64,000 nucleotides of DNA from Asterochloris sp. CNOR1. Lineage: Eukaryota > Chlorophyta > Trebouxiophyceae > Trebouxiales > Trebouxiaceae. The stretch covers positions 2,046,001 through 2,110,000 of the forward strand of contig OZ017752.1 in assembly GCA_963969365.1 (NCBI GenBank). The letters run 5' to 3'. The translations under genes and the position numbers were made by a program. This document shows, piece by piece, positions 1-12,700 of this stretch. Numbering within the stretch: the first letter of the stretch is position 1; each line of letters begins with the position of its first letter. The notes below the pieces were generated by a model that saw only the letters and a program-made list of their open reading frames with translations, did no database searches and was not told the origin of the DNA.

Positions 1-587
1 GGTGCTTTGCAATGGCAGTCTTACCTCCTCGCTGGCAATGTTCTGCAGTGCTACCACTGCAGACATCCTCTGCAGCAGCTCCAGCAGCTGGTCCGGGCTT
101 TGCACTGGACTGCGCTGTAGCAAGAGGCAGAGGCATGCAAGGAAGGCCTCTGCGACTTTGTCTGCGGCTGCGGCGGGAAAGGGAGGCTCTTGATCGGCAG
201 AGTCACGGCCTACAGAGAAAGTGTCAATGTGTCAAGGACCTTAAAGGGGCCTCAGGACAGGTAAAAATCGAGGCAGCAGCAAAGTGCTAGGTGGGTGGCA
301 CAGGCCTGACATGGAAAGTACTTGCCTTGCTTGCGTTTTGCCACAATGGAGTCTGCCCCAAACATCAGCGGGAACAGCACATAGTCCATGCAGCCAGCCA
401 GGCCAACAGGCTCAGCCGCAGCCAGGAGATGCTGCAGCCTTTGCAAGTCTCTTCCAAGGCTTTCGGCATCTGCTCTGTGCCTTAGCAGTTGAGAGCAGAC
501 AGGTTGGAGCTGCTGAAAGACTAGGGCCTTCTCCTTTTCCTGACGACCCTGATCTGACATCTGAGGCTCCATAGCTGAGGTAACCAT
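1..587 (-). CDS. TTI1: TTI1-like protein, TTT-complex subunit (5' part, gene runs off the left edge)
   Basis: N-terminal part of a TELO2-interacting protein 1 homologue. In animals and yeast TTI1 works with TELO2 and TTI2 as an HSP90 co-chaperone that assembles PIKK kinases (mTOR, ATM, ATR, SMG1). Exon 1 is 587-326 and exon 2 is 209-25; a third exon lies beyond the window. Exon 1 carries the family's opening pattern: a QQLQPVCSQLL stretch, then MDYVLFPLMF about 70 residues in, which resembles the 'QQYILFPLRF' region of TTI1. Exon 2 gives VAEAFLACLCLLLQ, then a Leu-rich helix, as expected for HEAT-type repeats. The intron between them needs a GC donor (G|GCAAGT) and a TGTAG acceptor; with these the frame is kept exactly. 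The start at 587 is the first ATG of the frame; ATGs at codons 6 and 10 are alternatives. It lies head-to-head with the SPAG17-like gene. Assignment is by remembered family pattern only. Confidence 0.7.
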
Positions 588-739
588 GGTAACTCACAGA
601 GTTTCGAGAGAGTCATTCGGGAGGGGAGCTCATATACTGCATGGCAGAGCACTGGGCAAAGTACCAGCTGTTGTAGATGCAGCTCCTGTCAGACACAGCC
701 TGACCTAGAGGCTTCCTCCCCCCTTTTGAGAACCGGAAG
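588..739. promoter_or_regulatory. Candidate bidirectional promoter, TTI1-like / SPAG17-like
   Basis: There are 152 bp between the two divergent start codons. I see no clear TATA box. The gap must hold both 5' UTRs and the core promoters unless upstream non-coding exons exist. Confidence 0.35.
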
Positions 740-3700
740 ATGCCTACCTCTCAATCAGAGTCATGGCATGCCATTCTGGTAGCCGTGACTGCCTCTGGGC
801 TCGACATTGGCGCCCTGAAAGCGCATGCCATCAGCCAAGAATTGGTCACGGCCCTGGATATCAGTGCTGTAGTAGCTTCAGTCGAGCCAGCCTCACCTCT
901 GGGTGCTGAGCTGGCAGCTGCAAAGGCGGTGCGCAGCGCCTGCCTGCAATTGCTGCATGCCGGCGCAACCTGTGATGCACGAAGTGGGCAAAAGCCCAAT
1001 CTGGACTTCTGCTGCATTGCAGGCTGGCGCAGCGGATGCTCCCATAGAGCTGAAGGTGAAGGCGGTGCAAGCTCAGCTGCCTGGCTTCAAGGATGCAGCC
1101 CTTGCTGCTGAGCGTGCCAGACGCAGCAAGGCTGCTGAGGATGCTGCAGCAGCTCTGCAGGTATGCTGCTGCGCCTGGACATGCGCACATAAGCAGTTCA
1201 TCACGGATCAACAAGAAAATGCACAATGTGTGACTGGCTACTTGCCAGTCAGTTGGGAGCCATGTTTGGCGATCCTGCAGTGTGATTGAGGCCCCCACCC
1301 AGTGCAGGCTGCATCGGCAGCAGCAACAGAGGCAGCTGATGCCCTGGCAGCCGTCAAGGCAGCTGTGGAGGCAGGGGCACTCCCACCAGCAGCCAGCCCG
1401 GCAATGCCGCCAGCGGAGCCCAAGCCCCCCACCCCCCCTGCAGCTGGCAAGGCTGCAGCTCCCCCTGCTGCTGGAGGCAAGGCAGCCCCAGGCAAGGCTG
1501 CTGAGGCAGGCAAGCCAGCGGCAGGGAAGGACGCAGCTAAGGCTGTAGATGCTGCTGCAGCGGCAGCTGCCGCGGCCAAGGCTGCAGAGGAGGCTGCTGC
1601 TGCACAGGCAGCCCAGGCTGCGGCCGCAGCAGACCCAGTCGGGACTGCTCAGCAGGTCGGGTACTTGTGTTTGTGCAGTTTTGGTGTGGCTATGCGGCAG
1701 CATCTGGGGCAGGGGGAGATGTCTGATCTTCAATTGTGCCTGAGCCTGAGGCAGAAGTCAGGCCTTGACGCCTCGTTTACAGTGGTAGCATGTCAGGACA
1801 ATCACAGCGCCTGAAGTCATTTGAGCTGAGACCCCAGCTTGTTCTGAGCTTTGTTCGGGCATGCCTTCAGAATTGCATGACCAGGTTCTTGTCCCCACCT
1901 GCACCTCTCAAAACGTGACATGCCCTTCAAACAACACCTCCTTGCCTGCAGACTCTTGAGGCTGCCCAGAAGCAGCTGCTGGTAGCCAGGACAGCCCACA
2001 CCTGGCAGACCACAGTGCTTAGCCAGCCCCTTCACATACAACAGGTTAGCTGTGCTGCCTGCCATGTCAGGCCCCTGAGAGGCAGTTTGTGTGTACAGGA
2101 CTGAGAGGCGCAGCTCGTCTGTTCTGCTTGTGCCCCTCAGCATGGCGCAGTGTTGGCACCCGAACATGGTGCAGCTTGTCTGCGCTGGCTCTGCAGGCGG
2201 ATGCATGACTGCCCTCCTGCAGGTGTTCTGGTGCGATGGGCTGGGCTCGGATGCGGCAGCCCTGGCAGGGTTTGCAGATGCTGGGCTGCCCATCAGGGCT
2301 GTGCTGCATGTCCACGAGGACAGGACGGAGGCCTCAGTGCTGCTGACAGGTCTGCTGCTAGTGTGCACATCTGTGTGGTCCCACATAGTGCATGTCTAGA
2401 TTGAGGCGTGCCCTCCGCACCCTATAAATTGCTGTGCTGCTGGTATCACGCACATCCATGCAAACTGTTGCCCCTTGTCCTGCAGAGCTGCGCAGCCTGC
2501 AAGCTGTGGCTGAGCCGGCTGCGGCAGTGCTGGACATTGCAGTGCTGGACATCGCTGCTGGGGCCACGCAGGGGCCCTATGCACCCCCAGCTAGCACTCC
2601 AGCCAGTGACCCCACAGCCTCAACCTCAGCACCTGCAGAGGCAGGTGCTGCAGCTCAGCCAGGTACCAATTGCAATGCTTGCATGTCTCAGCTCTGATCT
2701 GTGAGAGCGTCAAGGACCCCACCACAGCGTGCTCGAGTGAGTCTCCACATGAAGCGCTGCAGACTATACGTCTTCAAGCCCCTTCACCAAGCAGGCATTG
2801 CCTGGTACTCATTGGCAGGATGCACATACCTCACGCTGTGCCTTGCCCCTGCAGCGGCAGTCGCAGGCCCACCTGGGACAGCTGAGCTGGTACGGGCGCT
2901 GCACATGCTGGCGCCCCAGGCTGCCCGCTATGATGCATGGAGGCAGGGAGCCCACGTGGTGGCTGTGGGGGGCTGTGCCTCAGAAGAGGAACAGCTGGGC
3001 TACATGAAAAGCCTGCTGGACAGCATTCCTCAGGTGAGAGTCATTACTACCTAGCACCCTGTGGGGCCCTGCCAACTTTGTGGCACCCTTCAGCCTTCAG
3101 TCTTTACTTGTCTAGCCTCAAGAGGCACGAGCTCGCATGCAGTGCAGCCTCCATGCAAGCTGCAGCTGTCTGCTTGAATCAGGCTGCCGGTTGGCAAGGG
3201 TCACCTGCGCTGCAATCTGCTGCTGTCCACTTAGTAAATCAGTGAAGCAGTGCTGCTGCAAGACAGGTTTACTGCCGCTACTGGTTGTGTGCAAGCTGCA
3301 TCTGCCTGCAGCAGCCCGCCGTTGTCTCTGCTGGCGGCAACATATCTCCCTTGTTGCAGGAGCAAGTCAGCGAGGCGGTTCTCCTGCACGCCATGGTGGC
3401 CCAACTGGAGCAGACCCTCGCCGACCCTGCAGCCCTGGAAGCAGACCTGCAGGCAGGGGCAGAGCAGGCCGCTGCTGCCCTGCTGGGCGTCCAGCTGCAG
3501 GGTGCAGGGGCAGATGGCGCCAGTCTTGAGAGGCCTGTGCACCCAGGGCCTGGGGAGACAGCTGGCGTCATCCAGCCGGAGGTGTTCCCTCTGGGGGACT
3601 CTGCTGCTGCGCGCCTGGCGGGCTTGACAACAGGTGATCATGCTGTAGCCCAGGGATGCACTCTTTCAATGCCAGAGTGTCTCCCACTGCATCCACCTGC

Positions 3701-6700
3701 TTGCAGTAATCTGCCGCCGTCCCCCTGGCACGGTGTGGCAAGCCTCATGTCTGGGTTGCCATCAGTTGAGCCTGCAGACTGGTAAGCTGATGTGTGGATA
3801 CTCCAAAAGGGTTGCCTGAGTGGCTGTTGTGCCCTGCCAGGTGTGTGGGAGGCCAGTGGGATCCAATCGCCCACCAGCGTGTTGGCAGGGCCAGATGCAG
3901 GCGTTGGCCTGGGAGCGGGGCTGGCAGCAGCAGGCATCGACGTGCGTGCAGTGGAGGCTCACATGCAGCAGCTACTGAAGCAGTGGCTGGTGCAGGGCAG
4001 GTGAACCGGCAGGAGCTGCTGCGCTGCTGCCTGCGGACGACTGTCCACAATGCAGTTATGCAGGGGTATCCCTTGAAGGATACTTGAAACATGAGCAGTG
4101 CGACAGATGTATGGACCAAGAGGACTTGGTGGGCCAGAGGATCCTTACGCAGCAATGATGTGCAGGGCACAAATGTGTAGTAGCAGGCTGCACCCATGGT
4201 CATCCTAAGGGCACCATACTGGTACATCAAGTGTAGTCATGCCCTGATTGAGACAGTCCACTTCCTTGCATGCAGCCTTGCATACAACTTGGCAGCAGCT
4301 GGTGCAGCCCGCACTCTTCTGGAGGGCCACTGCGGCACCCTGCCCGTCAGCATGGTGCAGCGCTACAGCCAGCTGAAGCGGGCGCAGACCCTGCTGCCGG
4401 CTGCAGTGCGAGAGGTGCATGGTGCAGCTCTCTTACAACGGCACCATGTGGAGGAGCTGGAGGGGCCTGCCATGCTGCAGGCACTGGCACAGGTGAGGTC
4501 TTGAAGACACTGTGGGCTGTCAAGGCAGTGCAATGCGATGTAATGATGCAAATCTTCCAGGGCTGTTGTATCAATCTGTGAAGGGTTGGCTTTAGCGGTA
4601 GCCCTTTTGCCCAGATGTACAGAGCGTCACCCATCTCCAAGCACACTGGTGTGTTTGGTGAGCGCATGGCGTTAGGGCTGATGAGCATATGGCCAGGGCA
4701 TGTCGCAAATGTTACAGGCGCTGACACATCTGGGCTGCGTTGGAACGATCGGCTCCGTCTGCTGCAAGTGACCAAGGCATGGCTGACAAGGGCTGCATGT
4801 GATCAGGGTAGGCTATAGGCACTGGCTCAGGTGAGCTGCATGCAAGCAGAAAGTGGCTGACACAGGTTGCGCTTGACTGATGTGGTTTGCCTTGAAGCAG
4901 GTCTCAGGCGGGCTGCCTCTGGCCAGACACCCATCAGGTCATACATGTGTGCAGCTTGGGTACCCTCTTGTTTCTTTCAAGGATCAGATGAGCTGAGTTG
5001 CTGACATGAACGGCGTGTCACATCCCAGACGCGGAGACTACATTTTCCCAGGCACTTGACAGGCTGAGCATGTTTCCTTCAGGATGGTGTGTGCGCCTGC
5101 ACTGCCGCGCACCACCTCACAGCTGCCTCCATATTGTGCAGCTGCATGGGCTTGACGGCAGGTTTCTATTGCAGGCCTTCCTGGTCTACCCAGATGTGCA
5201 GGTTGCTGCAGCGAGATCTGAGGAGGGACGACTCATGGCATTTTCAGCAGGCTCTGCCCAGGTTGATGCTGCATCAGCTATGCTGCCGCGCCTCATCCCT
5301 TTTGCAGAGCACTGGGAGCAGCTGCTGTCCCAAGGTGGGCACCTGTCCACAGCCCCTGGCATGCACTGCATGGCATGAGCCCAGCTTGGGATGTGCTCTG
5401 CTGTGTGCAACTTACATTGGGCTTTGCATGGACCTGTCACAACATGGCACATGCACAATGCGATGCGATTCAGTGGCTGCATGGCCTCCAAGAGGAGCTT
5501 GTGTCACTGCAGGGTCATGCCCAGACCCGCCCAGCCAGGTGTTTGCTGTCAGCCGGGCTGCAGCAGGGCAGCTTGAGAGCAGGAAGCTGCTGTACCCTTC
5601 TGACGGGACCATCATGAGCCTGGATGAGGCCAAGCACCTCTGCCTCTTCACAGGTGCGTTGCCAGGTTGCTGAGACAGCAGCCGCAAAATGGCCTTCAGG
5701 AAGGCATGGCAGCTGTGACCTGGTGGCTCGCTGCACTGGCTCCTACGGATAACAATCTGCAGTGATCACGGCTTGATGCAGGGTACGCTCCCTAGTCCAG
5801 GCAGGCGATCCAAGCAAACTGCACACCCCAGCATTACTGCCTGAGCCTGTGTTCATCAAATGGCAAGAGTGCTGCCTCTGACACTCTCTACCCGCATCCT
5901 GACAAGCTGCACTGCTTGGCACAGGCACTACCACCGTCTCCCTGCAGCAGCAGCTGCCTGCCCGTCTGGTGGCTGCCACAGAGGGCGGGTGCTGCGTGTG
6001 CTTGGCCCTGTCAGAGGCCAGCGCTGCTGAGCAGGCCTTGGGGCAAAAGGTGGAGGGCCCGCCCGAGTGCCGCCTGAGCTGCAGTACTCCAGGCGGGCTT
6101 CTGCTGGAGCTCACCAGCCTTGGGCAGGTGCGGGTTGAGCTGCTCTCTCAGTTGCCATCAACTCTCAGCACTGGTGCTTGCAAACATACAGCAAGCAAAG
6201 TGTCTGTTTGTACATGGAAAGATTGCTACTGCCTGCCTGTGCCAGGGGAGACGGCAAGAAACATGCAGCAATATGCCCACTGTCTGTCCACTGAGTTGTA
6301 TCCTGTGTGAGTTCAAGCACATTGTTGCATCAGTCTGGCCATGCTGTCTTCATTGCAGGTCATTGTGAGTCGAGCCCATGACCAGCAGTACAGGGGAGCC
6401 ATGCCATCTGGCCGGGGAGCTGCTGTGCACGGAGCTCCTGTGCCCAGCGCCGACATGGGGGCTGCCCTAGCCCGACATGAGGTGGTCTGGCGGTCAGTGC
6501 TGCCGGGTGGGACATTCATCACGAGCTTCAGGCAGGTGTCGACGGAGCTTGCTCATGCTTTGCCATCACTGCTGTGACCCACAACCCCGAGGTGCAATGC
6601 TGGCTGCATCTGGGTTTGGTGGATGCAAGGCTATGCAGTGGGTGCTAGGCTAGGAGACCAAGCCTATGCTGACTGTGCAAGCCGGGGGACGTTAACATCT

Positions 6701-9700
6701 GTGTTCTGCCTGTAGGTCCGGCCACCTGCGCGTGCTGCAGCCAGACGGTGCCCTGAGTGAATTCACCCCTGTTAGCGGTGGAGGGGCTTCTGGACAGGGG
6801 TCCTGGCTCTACACCACAGCTGCAGGTGATCACTGCTGCATGAAATGCTCTGGACACCATACACCCTCAGGCTGCCTGTTGCTGCCTGCTTCAACCTCAC
6901 CCTGCAGGCAAGCAATGCTCTTACGCTGTCAGTTCCTGTGCAGGCAAGCAGCGCTCTGAGGGTAGCTCCACCTCTGTGTCTGGTGATGATGCAAGCCAGG
7001 TGGGTTTCGTCTGTCCCCATGTACCCCTCACTGTTCTTAGCCGCCCAGACCCTTGGTAGTCACCTTGGTCACCCACTTGCCTCAGGTCGCCAAGCAGGCC
7101 ATAACAGCGCTGGATGTGGTGACGGTGACAGACCCAGACACGGGAGCCACAGTCACGACAAGGAGTGACCTCGTCATGGTGTTCCAGTATCCCATGGACA
7201 TGCACGGCACCCCACCTGAGGGGCAGCAGCCTGTGGCAGGTGTGCCAGTTGCCTGCAGTGCTCTTGCCAGAAATCTGCTTTTGCATGGTGATGTGGAGCA
7301 TGCACAGGGCCTGTCTGACTGGCAGCAGCCTCAGGCAGGTGTGACTGGGCGACCAATGGCATAAGCTTGCTACTGCACTGGCCTGTTGCCTGTGAGGCAT
7401 GCACACACTGGTGTGCAAAGTGCAGCCGCCAGAAGCAGCAGCTCTTGTTAACCATGGCCAGCACATGAGTCGACCTAAGCCAGCTTGACTGCTGCAGGTG
7501 CCAGGGTGGTGCAGGACGCTGATGGTACGCGGGTGACCACCTGGGCTGATGGCGCCTGGCGTGTGGAAGCCCTCGGGATGCCCCCAGTGCTGGGAGACGC
7601 AGCCGGTATTGAGTGCCAGGCTGCGCCAGGTCAGCTTGCCTCAAGCGCTTCCCCACATAACAAGCAGCATGCCTCATGCATGCACCTTGCCAGAGCTGCC
7701 CCTTCAGCGCAAGCTGGCTGCTGTGCAGGTCTGAGTTTGCTGAAGAGCGGCGCTGTGCAGGCTGCAGGCCTGCATCATGGCTTGCAGACCTGCTCACTGT
7801 GCGATCGGTGATGCGCAGGTGTTGAGCTGCAGTGGACCAGCAGCAACGCTGCCCTGCTGGCCGGTCTTCCTGGGGACGTGACGCTGCTGGGTACAGGCAG
7901 CACGGCAGCCCTCCTGCCAGCAAGCCAGGGTCCTGCCTCGGCAGAGGCTGTCGCTGCCATGCTGCTGGCTGCCACCCGCGCAGCCCAGGCCAATGCGGAC
8001 AAGAGGGCCAGGCTGATGGTGGAGGCCCAGAAGGTACCTCACGATGCTGCACACTGTGGCCTGCAGCATGATGACAGTTGGGCTGGCGGTGGTTGACACT
8101 CAGAGTCATCTCTGGACGAGGCGGTGCTAAATGTTCCCCACTTCCTCAAATGACTAGTCTGAAAGCTTGTGAATGACACTGTAGCATGCTGCAGCATTGC
8201 CATTGCCGGGATCCTGCACTGCCTGGACACAAGAGACATCCTCATTCTCCTGAGGTCTTGCGTCCTGCCTGCAGGAGACCAACTGCGCCAATCAGGCAGC
8301 AACAGAGCAGTACGCAGCAGCCTGCGCTGCCTATGATGCGCAGGTCAGTAAGCGTTGGAAGGCAGGCATCTTACAAGACACTATGATCAGGCAGATGACT
8401 GCTTGACTGTAACTATGCAGTTACTTCGCACCAAAACTGCCTCTCATGCTACACAGCCTTACATTAGAGGCTTTTATAACAGAGAGGGCTCCAAGGTACG
8501 GCAAAACTCAGTGCCAGCATAAGAGTGGTGTGGGAAGTGCGGTATGTGTGGTGCGCAGGTGGCCGAGGCGCAGGCTGCCTGGGAGGCTGCGCAGAAGAAG
8601 AAGCCAAAGGCCAAGCAGAAGGAGGAGCCCAACCCCCCCGTGCCCCCGCCGCGGCCTGCAGAGCCGGTGCCTCAGGTGGCCTCTGTGCCACTGGATGCCA
8701 TGGGCGTGGCGCAGGCAACTGCGGTGGCCAGCCCTGGGTGGTGAGTGCAAGCCTTGCTGTAGTGGTTTTACCTGTTTGCACGCGCTGCAGCAACTACCTC
8801 ACGGGGAACATGTCCCTTGCCTGTGCCTGTCAGTGGCTGGTCTCGGGCGGCATGCCGGCATGCCTTCAAGTAGGCAGCAGACGGTGGCCAGTGTGTGAGC
8901 GTCTGCTGCTTGCTTCTCCCCTGATGCCAGTTATTTGGGCTTCCATGGCGTACTGCTGTGCCTGACCAGTCCATGCTTCCTCCATGTCCTAGACTCCAAG
9001 TCCTAGCAACTTTGCAACTGGTTCAACAGGAAGGTTTACCCTGATGAGTACGAATTGTGGATGAAGTAGTGATGCCCACTGAATGGGAACGTGCTGGTGT
9101 TATCAGCCACTGTGCTCCTGCTGTCTTGCCTGTCTTTGAAATTTCAGCCCTGGCTACCTGCAGGTACATTGCAGACCTGGTGGTCGGGGCCTTTGCACTG
9201 CACCAGCGCTCGGGTCCAGCCATTGCGCTGTCCGCTGGCGGCGAGCTTTCAGGGTGGCACCCTGCCCTTGCAGCTGGCTCCTCCAGCCGCCAGGGTGGCC
9301 ACCCCTCCCTCTCCAGCAGCCGCGGCGGCCAGAGCAGTGGACACCTGCAGATGCCACCCTCGGGGGTGCAGCGCGTGGCTCGGGAGGCCATGAGCAGCCA
9401 GGGCAGCATTGGAGGGAGGGGCTCGGCTGCACGCACCGCCTCGGTGGCACCCCCACGAACAGGCACGCCGTCTGGGCGGGCTCCAGGGGCAGTGGGGCCG
9501 ACCCCGCGGCTGCTGCTGCTGCGGCCTGACGGCAGCGGGAGGGAGGTGCTGGACGCGGCAGCCTTTGAGGCCTACAGGCGCCAGCAGGTGGGGTCGCCTG
9601 CAGGGAGGTGGATCAAATTTGGATTGGATGGGTGCCATGAGAACATCTCTCAAGATGAAGGGATGGGATGCCTAATGGCTCCATCTGGGAGAGAACTGCC

Positions 9701-12700
9701 TTCGAGGCCTTCAATGGCAGGGCCTATCGCTCTTTGCAGCAGCCTACGGGCAAGGCAGGATGGAAACCAGCCCGTTTTGCAGCTGACACCCAACCTAGGC
9801 TCCATTTCGAGTGGTGTCGCTGAGGCCACCACATTTGCATGACACTGCTGTGCAGGCCAAGGACCTGGACTGCCATGTCAGCACGTCACAGCTGGCAGGT
9901 GCAGAGGAGCCCGGTGCTCATGTGCACACCTTCCTGACCCTGCAGCGCCTGCGGAGCAACAGCGTGCCTGAGCTGCCAGTGCCCAGCCCAGCACTGGTGC
10001 GGCCGGCCTGCCCTGCGCGGGCTGTGCCGGCCCTGGCTCAGCCCTCCAGGGTGAGGCGGCCAGATGTGTTCTTGTGCGCTGAGTTGCAGAGGTGGTCTGC
10101 TTGGCTGAGCTAACATGCCTTCTCATCAGCCCTGGGAATGAGGCATGTTTGCAGCTGAAAGCAGCGGTTGTGGCGTGAATGGTGGCTGTGCCCTGCAGAT
10201 ACTCTGTGTGAGACTCAGAGGCACCCTGCGACCACTTGACCTGTCCACCTGCCCAAGGGGTGCACCAGGCAGCCCACCGCTGCAGGCAGACTCACACACA
10301 TCTGCGTGCCCCTTACCTGCAGTTTGAGCTGCCCCAGGTTCTGGAGCTTTGCATGCCGCGCGTGGCGGCCCGCATCCCTGCTGAGCAAGGGTGAGCTACA
10401 GGGAACGTGCTGGTCTGCCCTGCTCAAATCCAGCCAGACACCAGCGGCACTTGGCTGTTGCATGGGCTCCCCCCTGCAGTCTTTATCTTTAGTCCCCACC
10501 TTGCCTGTCACTCACTCATTGTGCATACACTGCTGGCAGCCCGCATGAGGCCCAGGCCTTCAAGCTTGCCCTCACTGTGCATGCAGCCTTTAGGAGTCTT
10601 GCCTCCGCGTTTGTATCCGTCCCCCCTGCTCTCATATCGCACGCCTGCTGCTGCAGCCCCCCACCACCGGCTCCTGTGTACACAGTGCGCCAGGTGGTGG
10701 AGTATGCTCCCGTGACTTTTGATCTGGTGGCTACCATGGACTCCGTTCTGCAAGAGAGCACGGCAAGAGAAGTGAGTTGCGGATCTGGGCTGCAATTGAG
10801 TGCTGATGCTGCCTGGCGGTGCTGGAGTGGGGCCTCCTTGTAGACTCTGCACTGCAGACCACACTCCTAGATTTGCGCGGGCGCCTGCCTTGCAGCCCGT
10901 CGCGTGCTTGCACACCAATGGTGCTGCAGTTGGGGAGGTGATACTGGCTTTGTGTCCCGTGCCCAATGGACGTCAGTGCCCTGTGGTGCTGAGGTAGTGG
11001 CACTTCTGACAGGCCACCTTGCCGGCTAGTGCGGTGGGGAAGCTGTGGACGCACCAGACGATGGCCGGGCTTGCTTGCTGCCAGCATCTGGTGGCTCTGC
11101 AAAGCCAGCCTGGACACCAGCAGTGACTGGGCTGCAAGCCGCTGATGAGGGAGCAGTATGTTCATGCTCCACAGCTCCACATCAGCAATGGCTGTGCTGC
11201 CAACCCCTACAGGACCAGTTGAGCAAGCTGCTGCAACAGAACCTGGGTGGCGCCCACACGCAGAGCCCCCAGGATGCCGCAGCTGCTGCAGCCATCTCCC
11301 AGCGTGTGGCAGCCATGCGTCAGCACCGTGCAGCTGCAGCGCAGCAGGCCCTGGCTGCCACGCCAGAGGTGCAGCAGGCAGCGGAGGCAGCTGCCCCTGG
11401 TAGGGCAGGTGACGGCACCGAGCCCAGGGCTGTGAAGGAGAAGAAGAAGTGGTCTAAGAAGGCAAGAGGCAGCAGGGAGCTGCAGCTCTGGCTATTGCAT
11501 GGGGGCCCAGCAGGTGCATCATTCCTGAGCTGAAAAGGGCTTCAGGGTGGCATCTTGCTGTGTAGCATGCGGGTTCTCCCAAGCCTAAGAGGCCAGGTTC
11601 ACGCCCTGCAACATGCAATGCAATATCGCTGCTGGATCATGCTGGTGCTTGCATCAGGGCACTGTACCCTGGAGCAATGCCTCCCGCCTGGCTTACACTG
11701 CTGTACAGAACGTGAGAACGTGGCAGGCTGTGCGTCTGCATGCTGCAGGTGGGGCCCTACGACCACACAGTCAGGCGCCCGGCGACTGGACAGCCCCTGG
11801 CCTACTGGCAGGCAGAGGAAGGGATGCGAGCGCTGGAGGCAGACCCCCTTCTGGCAGCCCGGCAGGTCAGTCCAGCTCATGTTCTCGTGCTGCTTACCTG
11901 GTGGCAACCCATTCTGAGCTGAGGCTGCTGGTGTGGACATTGTGGGCTTGGTGCAGCATGACTGTGATGCTCCTGCAGACCATAGGTAGATGTATTGCCT
12001 GCAGGTGTAATCGAAGGTGTGCCTCAAGTCTGTCAAATGCCGAGCCAAAACTGCTGATGCAGGCTGGCCCTGGGCTGAAGTGCCAGACACGCAGCCTGCC
12101 TAAGCGCCAGGCGGGGGTGTACATCAGCAGCGCTGCTGAGCCAGAGGAGAATGGGCAGCCCAGAGAGGTGGCCACAGCTCCCCAGGTGGGTCCATGCAGT
12201 TCTCTCCCTCTGTATGCAGCACTATTCTGTCTGGGTTAGCAGCCAGGCAGGCTGGGCTGGGCAAAGCAACAGCCTGCTGCGACACTAACTCTCTGCACGG
12301 CACAAGAGCAGGGTTGAATACCGCTTTTGTTGGCAACTGCAGCGGGTTCCCTAGCTGGTGCAAGTGGGGCATGGAGCTGTTGGCTGCTGTATGCTGCAGG
12401 GGCAGCAGCGTCCGCCGGCCTCCCTAGCAACCCGCAGCCCCCGGCAGGCTGTCACAGGCAGGCACGCTGGCAGGCCTGTGCCCACGACGCTGAGGGCGGG
12501 TGGCAGCCGTGGGGCTCGTCCAGGGCTGACCTCTGTCAGGGGAGGAGCCACTGGTGAGCGCCCACCTGACTCTCGGCTTGCACTTTAGCCAACCCAGGGT
12601 GGCACCCCCCTCATGCAAGGCCAGCAGCCCAAGGCTGCAAACCTACATCAGACATGTCTGCATCACCACCTTGGGCCGGCAGCAGCTGGAGTGCAAGTCG

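Noticed and set aside
861-1733. 290-codon minus-strand frame rich in Cys, Leu and Ser
   Set aside because: It mirrors the Ala/Pro/Lys low-complexity linker of the SPAG17-like protein, and the Cys/Leu richness is a reverse-complement artefact of GCA/GCC codons.
7174-8109. 311-codon open frame on the minus strand
   Set aside because: It runs antisense across several SPAG17-like exons and introns; composition is His/Gln/Arg-rich with no family pattern.
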